Shown here piece by piece: positions 55,812 through 64,000 of a stretch of DNA of 64,000 bases (the first letter of the stretch is position 1; each line of letters starts with the position of its first letter). Source of the DNA: Anodontia alba (Eukaryota; Mollusca; Bivalvia; Lucinida; Lucinidae); NCBI GenBank assembly GCA_964016985.1, contig OZ024828.1, forward strand, positions 907,501 through 971,500, written 5' to 3'. The position numbers and the translations under genes were made by a program. The notes under the pieces are model-generated. The model was not told the origin of the DNA and did no database searches. It saw only the letters and a program-made list of their open reading frames with translations.

Positions 55812-56144
55812 CGAAATTCTGCCGATGGCTCAAGAAACCAAATATTTAGGGGCATTTAAAGGGAATTGTCTTATTTTATCATGAAAATGGATGTTGTCCC
55901 ATTAGAATCGTCTCACCATTATTTTATAAAAGATCGAAAAGGCAGTCCTAAGTTATCCCCACTTTCTCCCTTTCTCTGGGAGACGAAACAAAGTAGCCCA
56001 CAAGGGTTGACGTGTCGATACCAGTCTGCATTTCACTCAACATACCATTATTTTATAAAAGATCGAAAAGACCGTCCTAAATTCCTGACCTGGCACTATG
56101 ATTAACTCTCAGTGGCCCGAACTACTCATATCTAGATTAAATTT

Positions 56145-56428
56145 TGGGGTGGACGGGTGTGGCGAAGGTGCCGTGTATCTAACGTCACCGGGGCGTCCAA
56201 CTGTTGGGCAAGTTGGGCAAGGCCTGCTATCCTTGTAGCAGGTAAGGGTAGATGGGGAATATTTTTATTTCTTCTGTTTCTTCACTTTCATTCCTGTTCC
56301 TCTTTCTTCCCTGTCCCTCCCTTTCATCTCCTCTACTATCTCTTCTATCTCTTTTTTCCCTTTCTCTGGGAGACGACACAAAATAACCCACAAGGGTTGA
56401 CGTGTCGTTAAACCCCAACACAATCAAA
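56145..56428 (+). mobile_element. SINE-like insertion with pyrimidine-rich body
   Basis: It begins GGGGTGGACGGGTGTGGCG and ends CGTTAAACCCCAACACAATC. Target duplications CTAGATTAAATTT (56132-56144) and CTAGATCAAATTT (56429-56441) flank it. The tail is the GTTAAACCCCAACA type, unlike the SINE at 1739. No clean tRNA head is visible. Confidence 0.7.
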
Positions 56429-56481
56429 CTAGATCAAATTTCCATGGTCCCAAAGATATTCGAGCCATTGAAGTTCGACTG

Positions 56482-56869
56482 TGTTCTGAAAACTGTTCAT
56501 TAAAATCGCTTTGCCGAGAGAAGTCACTAATCAATTTCCACAACGAATGCCTTTGTGGAAAAATAAGAACACCATTTGGTAAAAAAAAAAAAAGGCAGCT
56601 TGACTGGAGTTAGGTTAGATGAGTCAATGTTTCGTTTCGTTTCGTTCCGGTTTCTCTCGTGCCTTTGAATAACTTATTTGTAATATCACACCATCCTGCC
56701 GTTTCGGGTAAAAAGTTCAGTTTAGCTAGTTCTGATATATTTAATAGCGTGATTTGATTAAAACATTTTTTTCTTGCTTAAAGCCCAATGAAAGAAGTTT
56801 TACTTTGTACAGAATTTGTTTCTTATTTCTTTTTATTAATGTCGAAATTCCAACTTACTTTTTCTCTTC
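56482..56869. other. Non-genic; weak family M arms
   Basis: Contains a (TTTCG)n-like patch (about 56627-56646). No supported gene. Confidence 0.4.
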
Positions 56870-57395
56870 CATCACGAAAACATGCCTATATAATTTTGAC
56901 CCCCACCCCCCACTCACTTTTATATAGTAAAACTGGGGTTTACATGGGTATTTGTTTGTTTGTTTGTGTTGAGGTTTTACGGCCCAGTCAACCCCGTGGG
57001 GTCATGTCGAGCGCGTTCAGTTTACCTAACCACATGTTTACTGGGCAGGCTTAGTCCTCTAAGCGGTTAACCAATATTGCACATTCTTTCGCCAGAAACT
57101 GACAACTGCCCTTCTTGAATCAGCGGAAGGGAGAGAATGACCGTAAAAAATATTTCATGATCAATCTTCACAAAAGAATGTTGCCGACCTCGGCGGGGGT
57201 TGAACCCGCGACCTTCTGGTCTCCACTCGGACGGCGCATCCAACTGAGCCACCAAGGCCGGCTTTAATGGGGTACACATTATTTTTCTTATTTCTGCTCA
57301 AAAACATAGATTGTGGGTACTCGTTAGAACCACCTCAACTTTTTGCTAAAACATAGATTTGGGTACTCGTTAGCACCACCTCGTCGTGGCGGTTC
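56870..57395 (+). mobile_element. Family A element, copy 19, split by a SINE and 3'-truncated
   Basis: The left arm 56870-56950 is followed by the SINE. The element resumes at about 57264 with GGGGTACACATTATTTTTCT. The core arm then appears twice (TTGTGGGTACTCGTTAGAAC, then ATTTGGGTACTCGTTAGCAC), and no right terminus is found. Confidence 0.78.
56951..57263 (-). mobile_element. tRNA-derived SINE, copy 5 (inside family A)
   Basis: Reverse orientation, full-length: the TTGTTTGTTTGTTTGTGTTG tail lies first and the GAGCCACCAAGGCCGGC head last. Imperfect duplications (TTACATGGGTA and TTTAATGGGGTA) flank it. Confidence 0.87.
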
Positions 57396-58749
57396 GGCGG
57401 TTTTACAGTCGCAAATTACGTTTTACGGCTCCGCTAACGCGTTGCGTAAAACGAAATTTCCGACCGTAAAACCGCCGATTTACCACCCCACACCCCAAAT
57501 GACAAATTTGAATGCAGTTATCCCCTAATTAACAACCAGGAGAAACTTGAAATGGTAACTCGTCATAGTTCTCGAAATACCAGTACCTTGGGAGCTGCAA
57601 CCAAAGGGACATTTTGGAACGGATTTGAGCATGACTGTTCAAAAGCCACGTATTCATACATCTGGGCTGAGAAAGTAAGGGAACATTTATGTGCTTATCA
57701 ATTAAACTTTCGATCTTTATATATACTACGCGTAGTATGGTGCACAGAAACGGTTCTAGAAAAGAATAAACGTCCAAATTCTGGCATTCAGGTTTGGTGA
57801 AATAGTTAGATCTAGCGATGTATGCAGGCTTGATCAGACGTTCATGTTTGGTGAGACACTCATGTTTGATTAGCCCGGCGTATCTATTTGAGGTTGTTTT
57901 TGTAAAAAGTGTATGCATTTGGAGAACATCGGTTTTCTTCCAGTTTCATGGGGTACTTAGTGGGGTTATATATAACTATTCACTTTTTTTTTTTTTTTTT
58001 GTTTTATTTAAAGTCACACTTTTGCAGCAGAGATTTGTGCTATTGGTAACATAGTGAAATAAAAAATGGGAAGTACTGTGTAGAATGAATGTAGTAATGT
58101 GGGTTTTGCTCATTTAAAAGAGAAATGAACAGTTTTCCCGTAGGAGCCCCAATTTGACCATTCGACCTGAAATTAGCTTGTTGCTGTCAATATTCGTACA
58201 CGTTTGAATTTTTTCATTTCGTTTTTTTTTTTTTTTTTTTTTTCGTCGTACTACGAAGAAGAAACAAAAGATTTTTTCTTTGTTTACGATTGGAAATTCG
58301 CATTATCAAATCGAACGGATTATAAGCTGGTTTAATAATACAGTTTAATTTGATATTCAAGCATGGAGAGATTTGGACCGAAAGGAAACGTTAGGAGTGG
58401 AGAAAAGAACGAAACACTGCTACATAGATGATTTCGGATATAGTATGTTCGGCCTAGGCTATGGATTGCGACATGTAATTATGTATGCGGGCTAGAAAAC
58501 AAACGATCATAGTTGATTTTTTTTACACAGCTCTGATAACGTCTGTAATGCTTTTATCGTTGATAATTTATATAATTACAACCTTCCATAAATTACAACA
58601 TTTTTTTCACTATACTATATATGATCTAAAGGGAGCTAAGTAATGCATGACAGATTAGTTTCCCGGCGTATTGTTGCTTTGCATCAATGTTTTCTTGTAA
58701 GATAATGTTGGTTTGTGAGACACTTAGGTTTGATGATACACTGCTTTGG
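57396..58749. other. Non-genic stretch
   Basis: A small inverted repeat of GGCGGTTTTACAGTCG-like sequence (57390-57475), poly-T tracts (57986-58000 and 58218-58242). The 129-residue frame at 57529-57918 has no family features. No gene is supported. Confidence 0.5.
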
Positions 58750-59031
58750 CATTACGTTTACACGCCTATTCAAATGTATACAAAATTTCACCTCGAAAAA
58801 AAACTGAACAATATCAGATAAAAAACTCAGATATTTTTCATATTTCTGCTCAAAACATAGATTGTGGGTACTCGTTAGAACCGCCTCGCTGAGGCGATTC
58901 TAACGAGTACCTTCAATCAATGTTTTTGAGCAGATATAAGAAAAATAATGTATACCCCTGTGAACCCCAGTTTTACTATATAAAAGTGGGGTTTATGGGG
59001 GTCAAAATTATATAGGCGTGTTTTCGTGATG
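58750..59031 (-). mobile_element. Family A hairpin element, copy 20
   Basis: Full-length, reverse orientation. The left end CATTACGTTTACACGCCTAT has mutations in the normally A-rich end. The right end is typical. Confidence 0.86.
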
Positions 59032-59305
59032 GGTGACTCATAAAACTAAGATGTGATGAGGCACCCCGGATCGGCCAGAGGTCTGGTCCAACACCGTCTT
59101 CAGCATAGACACATTTAAAAATGAGTCGTCCAGTGTACCTTAAGTTGGTATAACGCCGTAGATGTGGCCATGTTGAGTCTGAAATTAAAAAAAAAATGAT
59201 AAATTATTGCATGGATCCATCTATTTCATCTAACAACGAAAAAGGGGGATTCTTCGGCACTAGAGAAAATACGGTAACTTATAAATGGGGAAGGAATTAC
59301 CCATG

Positions 59306-59337
<32 letters not shown>

Positions 59338-59426
59338 TTGACATTGCTTAATGTAGAATGCAATAAAAAGCATTCGGTTTTACACTGTAATAATTAATGG
59401 TGAAAACTATTTTGTTTAACATGAAC
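59032..59426. other. Non-genic stretch
   Basis: A poly-T tract of about 28 bases near 59306. No gene. Confidence 0.4.
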
Positions 59427-59575
59427 CATCACGTTAACAAGTCTATGCGCTGTAGACCCCGGTAAACCGGTTTACAGGGGTATACATTATTTTTCTTATT
59501 TCTGCTCTAAACATAGATTAAGAATGCTCAGTAGAACCGCCTCTAGCCTCAAATGAGGCGTTTCTAACGAGCGAT
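59427..59575 (+). mobile_element. Family A remnant, copy 21
   Basis: It has CATCACGTTAACAAGTCTAT, then GGTTTACAGGGGTATACATT and a shortened, mutated core. The right arm is missing. Confidence 0.68.
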
Positions 59576-59630
59576 TTGTATACTGTCATTAGCAAGATGA
59601 TTCCAGCTGAACTGTATCCATCGAGTAGTT

Positions 59631-59739
59631 CCACGCGGGCACATGACGTATATACAACGTCGGATCAACGTCGATGCAACGTCATAACGTTGCATCGACG
59701 TCGATGCGATGTTGTCTCAAAGTTGCACGCCCGCTGGGT
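59631..59739. mobile_element. Palindromic MITE, family H copy 2
   Basis: CGCGGGCACATGACGTATAT at the left and CACGCCCGCTGGGTT at the right, with the same ACGTC-word palindrome as the copy at 48881. Confidence 0.8.
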
Positions 59740-60331
59740 TAGGTCTATACACGCCAACAACTTTAAGTGAAGACGTTTAGAAATATTGATATTAGCTAAC
59801 AAAACCTTTGACAGGAAGATCAATGGAATTTCAAGGTCAGTGACCTTGACCTTTGGTCTGCGGCAGAAACAGAATGATGTCAACTGACCTGTATCCATCC
59901 TGCAGCGGTAATAACTATTTCAAATGGACACTATTGCAGTACAAGTGTAAGCTTTCACAAAAAATTTGGTGTACGCTTCCACACAGTAAATGTTAAAGTT
60001 GATTTTAATAGTCTTGGATTCTTTACATGACCCTCACATTAAACAGATAATTACAGCTAATTTCACATAGCTTTTTAGGCTTACCTCATCAAACCTAAAA
60101 TGAGTAGTTATAAGAATGTCAAGGTTTTGTCACAACGCCCCGGGAATGCTATAAATTTCGCTTAGCAGTACCAATGCATCAACCAACTTTCAAAGTGAAA
60201 TTGCCAAAACTGATTTCACTTCCGTGTCTCTATGTAGTTGTCTCCGTCCATGGGCGAGGACAATAAACAAAACATATGAACTTAACAAAGAACTTTGACA
60301 GGAATGTTAAAGGAATTCTAAATCTGTGACC
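59740..60331. other. Non-genic stretch
   Basis: AGGTCAGTGACCTTGACCTT (59834-59853) and other GTGACCTT words suggest an old repeat. No gene. Confidence 0.4.
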
Positions 60332-60946
60332 TTCAGAATCAGAATTAGAATCAGAATTTTACTTCTAATACGTCCAATGACATTCATTCGCCAGGACCTG
60401 TGATTCCTAACCCTCACCAAAGAAATAAACCGAACCATATCATCTTCTGCACCTTCAGCGGAGAAGATAATCGAATCTGGAAGGGCATTCCAATTTCTAA
60501 TGGTTTGAGGGAAGAATGAGCCCTTGTAAATGTCAATTCTTGCAGTGAAGTCAACGAGTGATGATGGTTCCTACAGCGCCTAATTGGTGGGGATAAGGTC
60601 CCTCTTTAGACCTTTGTACAACAGTATTACTCTACTGTCTTTCTTTTTTCTTCCCATCTTGCCTTTTCCAATGCATGTTTCCCATCTTATTTTTTCCAGT
60701 ATTCCAGTAAAACTTCCAGTTCCAAAGTAGTAATTGCTAGTTACAAACCTAGCAGCCTTATTCTGATCTTTTTCGAGTTGTTCTTGAAGAACCACACCTT
60801 GGGGTCCCATACACAAATGCCATATTCCAAATCGGGCGAATAAGTCCCTAATACCTTGTCTCTTTTACATCTTGAGGACATTGATAAAGATTTCTTTTCA
60901 GGAAACCAAGTGATCTACTTGAGAACACGTGTTGCTAATATTGTGT

Positions 60947-61228
60947 TAAGGTTTTACGGCCCAGTCAACCCAATGAGGTCATGTCGAGCGCGGTCAGTTT
61001 ACCTAAGCACACTTTTACTGGGCAGACTTAGTCCTTTAAGCGGTTAGCCAGTATTGTGCACATTCTTTCAACTGCCTTTCTTAAATCCAGCGGAAGGGAG
61101 AGAATGATCGTAGAAAATATGTCATGATCAAATGCCCGCTAAAGAATGTTGCCGACCCGGCGGTGGTCGAACCCGCAACCTTCTGATCACCAGTCGGACG
61201 CGCATCCAAATGGGCCACCGAGGCCGGC
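60947..61228 (-). mobile_element. tRNA-derived SINE, copy 6
   Basis: Reverse orientation, same family as 1739, with several small deletions. Duplications TGCTAATATTGTGT (60933-60946) and TGCTAATATGTGT (from 61229) flank it. It is inserted in the LINE. Confidence 0.87.
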
Positions 61229-61407
61229 TGCTAATATGTGTATCCCATCTCGAGTCATGTGTGATTGACTCTCCTAGTATTTAAAAAATGGAATTCACAT
61301 TTTGAGGACCGTACTCTCTAAAATGTAAGAAGTCTCAATTTTATTTGTTCTCTTCCAAGTTATCCGTGTTATACCCCATTTTCTTGCCCATCATCCTATT
61401 CTAAATA

Positions 61408-61726
61408 CAGTCGACTCTCTCGAAATCCAAGGGACTATGAAACACTTCGAGATATCCATGCTTCGACATATCAGATTTGCGGAAATGAAGAAAACAATTA
61501 ATCGAACAACCACAATGAATATGTAATTTGACTCCTAAGTTAGAGATACGAGTATATTGAAACTATTGTGCAAAAGAGAAGAAATTGCTCCTAAGGAGCA
61601 ATATCTCCTCTTTTCCACAATATTTTCTTGCCTGTTAGTAGATCTCTGTGTTATAATAGGGACCAGATTTTCACTTCGAGATAAGCGGTCATTCGAGATA
61701 AGCGAGATAACTAGAGCAGTCGACTG
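61408..61726. mobile_element. pogo/Tigger-like MITE, family F copy 2
   Basis: CAGTCGACTCTCTCGAAATC at the left and GCAGTCGACTG at the right, flanked by TA (61406-61407 and 61727-61728). It is more diverged than the copy at 46571. The inner region has an AAGAGAAGAAATTGCTCCTA fold-back. Confidence 0.78.
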
Positions 61727-62400
61727 TATATCCTTCTGAAGTTTCACTGTGTCCTCTGCATCTCTAATTTCACAACAGCAAACACAGTCATCTGCAAAAA
61801 GTCTTATTTCCAAGTCATTGTCTGTGGAAATATCATTAATGTACATAGAGAACAGCAATGGACCAAGAACGGTCCTTCGATGGACACAGACAACCTGGAG
61901 CCCACTCCGAAGTTAAACCGTTTACAACACCTTATTATGTTTTATAACAAAAAATCTATCCACCTGAGTGTCTTTCCGCCAATGCCGTAACCAAATAATT
62001 TGTTTTTAAGCAGTTCACGAGCGATTGTGTCAAAAGCCTTCTTGAAGTCCAGGATAAATGTGACAATCTATCTTCCTTTGTCCATATACCCATCTTTTAT
62101 AACCGTGGTCAGCTGAATTTCACAACTGTGCCTTTTCCAATGCATGTTTCCTGTCTGACAACAGTTGGTATTCGTCCATGTGAGCCATGCTATTTGACCA
62201 TACAATACGTTCAAGCAATTTACATGACACGCATATCAGAGACACAGGGCGATAACTACAAGCAAGAGCTCTATGCCCTCTCTTTAAGTAGGAACAAATG
62301 TTTGCAAGAAGCCATTCTTTGGGGATTTCGCCCGCATCAAGATTGCTGGGACAAATGTGCAAATACTGGACTTACTCTCCTTTTAACATCTTTCGGAAAG

Positions 62401-62637
62401 TCGCTTAATATTTGACACTTTACACAGAAAAAGTAAATTTGCAAACTTTTAGCATGATTTAATGCAAACCATTTGTCATAACTATCTACTAACTATGCAA
62501 AAAACTTGTTTTATTATAGTCTTTGGTTTAAAAACTCGAATGTTTTTATTTATTAATATTATTATAGTAAACGTGGCTTCAAAATACATGTATGAAACAT
62601 TCGATAGGGAGGTAGTTTGGGTGCAGATTTTCAACAA
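62401..62637. other. Non-genic stretch
   Basis: AT-rich; no supported feature. Confidence 0.4.
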
Positions 62638-63213
62638 AAAAGGTAAGAGAAAAGTCCAGGGAGTGCCACAATCACAAACCGCAGCCCTTTTCAGACCCCA
62701 AGAGGAAGAGGAAACCGACAAATCTAAACAAGCACAAACCGAAAAAACGTACGAAAAGCACTAAGATTAGCTCTCTCTCTTCCCCAAGCGAGGTAATCGC
62801 AATACTAAAAGGACTAAAAAAAAAACAAGAACAAAATGACACACGGAAAGACATACAACAAATCGCCTCGTAGAATAAACCACAAAGCAACAAAGAGTAA
62901 GACTAACACCGGGACCACCGCCTTAGAACGGTCGGTAGAGTAAACCACCGGGGGTTTAAAGCACTTTTACAGCTAACTAACTTCACCCTGGGTCCTGATG
63001 CTACTCTTAATACAGAAATACATAAAACTTCGGTTCGCATAAAGGCTCCCAACTCAGTCAATGCATCAAAGCGAAAACATAAAAATCAAATTAATCACTA
63101 TAATAAACAAAGACGAGTACTCATGGCTAAATCTACTGTATGTCAGAGTAAATGAAAACCAATAGTCGAACCACGGCGGGCCAAGCCAAAGACATATCGT
63201 CAAGCCCCAACCA
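62638..63213 (-). mobile_element. 5'-truncated Penelope-like 3' fragment, longest copy
   Basis: It aligns throughout with 26573-27143, from AAAAAAGGTAAGAGAAAAGT to ACATATCGTCAAGCCCCAAC. It stops just before the RT stop codon region. It shows few differences, so it is a fairly recent insertion of the same family. Confidence 0.87.
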
Positions 63214-63318
63214 AGTTCCACTTGTTCAAAATGTCTGCATTTTTCACAATACTGTTATGGAACAGCAATAACTTAAAATCGGTAAAGAATAGCAAAACAT
63301 TTTTTGGCCGTAAAATTA
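63214..63318. other. Flank of mariner 2
   Basis: AT-rich flank ending in TA at 63317-63318. Confidence 0.5.
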
Positions 63319-64000
63319 CGAGGGATGTTCGAAATGAATTGCTTATTGTCCTCTAGCTCGATATCCACGTGGGGCAAGATAAAAACCAATACATACCTGT
63401 ATAGGGCTATTCAATATCTACACAATGGTGTATAAATGTACATGTTAGACTGAGAGTAAGACATAAAATTTGCCATTTGAATACACGCAGTCATTGACCA
63501 CTGCAGTAAAAATGGTTGGTAGAAGCGTCGACAAAAAAGATGAAATACGGGCTTACATCAAAGCTCGCTCAAAACCTGGTTGTTCTTTGAAGAAGCTGAT
63601 GACTGAAATTTCTACTGCTTTTGGACCTTCTTGTGTGTCTTATGACACAGTTCGGCGGTGAAAAAAGAAATTTGAGTCTGGTGTAGAGTCCATCAAAAAT
63701 GCACCGAAATCAGGTAGGCCAAAATCTGCACCTCGTAAAGAAATCGTTTCCAAAATAAAGGAAATCATTGAAGGAGATGCTAGATTTACAGTTCGTGATA
63801 TTGCACGAAAGGTAGGCATATCACTATTAACGGTTCACCTTATTTTGAAGAAGCATTTGAAAGTCAGAAAAGTTTCTGCTAGATGGGTGTCACATCTGTT
63901 GACTGACGAGCAAAAGAGGCAACGGGTTAAAGTGGCCAAAAAGCTGCTTCAAATGTTTCCAAAATATGACAAAAAGCAGTTTGCCAATGTCGTCACAGGT
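63319..64000 (+). mobile_element. Second mariner element, cut by the window end
   Basis: The left terminal repeat begins CGAGGGATGTTCGAAATGAA right after TA (63317-63318). Its transposase follows. The right half lies beyond the window. Confidence 0.85.
63512..64000 (+). pseudogene. mariner transposase, one nonsense codon, 3' end outside window
   Basis: This is the DNA-binding half of a mariner transposase. It starts at MVGRSVDKKDEIRAYIKARS, followed by the first helix-turn-helix, a GRPKSAP linker and the second one (FTVRDIARKVGISLLTVHLI). It then reads RKVSARWVSHLLTDEQKRQR and ends at NVVTG, just before the expected first catalytic Asp-Glu. The only break seen is TGA at 63659-63661, where relatives have Trp (RR-W-KKKFESG), a single-base change. 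Everything else in view is open, so it is much younger than the mariner at 17847. Confidence 0.88.

Larger units (their letters stand above)
55453..56481. mobile_element. Family E MITE, copy 2, with two nested insertions
   Basis: The left end (TTGACCTTCAATGACCCGAA) and right end (GAGCCATTGAAGTTCGACTG) frame two insertions: a family A element at 55527 and a SINE-like element at 56145. The hairpin region between (55812-56131) is diverged and contains an AAACAAAGTAGCCCACAAGG tail remnant from another SINE. Confidence 0.75.
60332..62362 (-). pseudogene. CR1/Jockey-like reverse transcriptase pseudogene
   Basis: The retained blocks, in order on the minus strand, are as follows. IPKEWLLANICSYLKRGHRA, then YRPVSLICVSCKLLERI (62330-62200). 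A damaged DFKKAFDT-type block near 62040 with stops. LGPLLFSMYINDI, then LEIRLFADDCVC (61870-61770, catalytic aspartates kept). After the insertions come EKDQNKAARFVTSNY and LLYKGLKRDLIPTN (60800-60580), then RNWNALPDSIIFSAE (about 60500). The thumb and C-terminal parts match the style of CR1/Jockey-group RTs. Stops, shifts and insertions make it non-functional. Confidence 0.82.
60332..62400 (-). mobile_element. Broken CR1/Jockey-like LINE with two insertions
   Basis: It is read on the minus strand from about 62400 to a TTCTGATTCTAATTCTGATT-type 3' tail at 60356-60332. The 5' part is absent. A family F MITE (61408-61726) and a SINE (60947-61228) interrupt it. A microsatellite-like 3' tail is typical of CR1-group LINEs. 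Confidence 0.8.

Noticed and set aside
55866..56411. Two frames of 79 and 84 residues
   Set aside because: They fall in SINE-like tails and a pyrimidine-rich insertion inside family E.
57529..57918. 129-residue open frame on the minus strand
   Set aside because: No recognisable domain, mixed composition, and no splice or repeat support. Treated as chance.

Overview
This looks like animal nuclear DNA, most likely from a bivalve mollusc. It is AT-rich and dense with repeats. It holds one intron-split host gene, tRNA-headed SINEs, a Penelope-type retroelement, LINEs, mariner elements, short TTAGGG tracts and many palindromic miniature elements. The bivalve assignment is an inference from this repeat mix; no species can be named. 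A 200-base run of N (22924-23123) marks an assembly gap.

The only host gene I can support is an SLC19-family (folate/thiamine carrier-like) gene on the minus strand. Its five coding exons lie at 45970-45851, 42771-42030, 36291-36093, 25058-24917 and 24695-24393. They join in frame to 501 residues. The largest intron (11 kb) carries a Penelope-like element and a LINE back to back.

Layout. 1-24 kb: no host gene; palindromic elements, SINEs, a higher-order tandem repeat (7.64-9.37 kb), a complete but decayed mariner (17.85-19.15 kb), and a diverged direct duplication running into the N gap (22.0-22.9 kb). 24.4-46.0 kb: the SLC19 gene with transposon-filled introns. 46-60 kb: a 105-base satellite in two blocks, SINEs, hairpins and nested insertions. 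60.3-62.4 kb: a broken LINE on the minus strand. 62.6-63.2 kb: a Penelope 3' fragment. 63.3 kb to the end: a younger mariner cut off by the window edge.

Palindromic families are lettered here. A: ends CATYACGAAAAC, about 280 bases, 21 copies. B: ends GGGCCCAGTTGTTCAAA. C: TTAACCCTT, piggyBac-like. D: CACCACAACCTCTTTATAAC with TA flanks. E: ends related to CAGTATAACCTC and CAGTCGAACCTC, then AATGGCTCGAAC. F: CAGTTGACTCTCGTTATCTC, pogo/Tigger-like. G: CAGCAGACGACA. H: CCCAGC followed by GGGCACATGACGT. I: GGGCCGTTATCGGCCCG hairpin. J: CGAGGGTTGAGCGCAAGAC. K: short fold-back with AAGGGAGACAAC. L: AAACAGTGTAGACCCTGATC stem-loop. M: ATAGCTCCAGATAAG. N: TGGCNNCCCGTTTGGG. Families A and M, and more weakly E, have different ends but share the same central hairpin, and family C carries the L stem-loop. 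This modularity is the most unusual pattern in the window.
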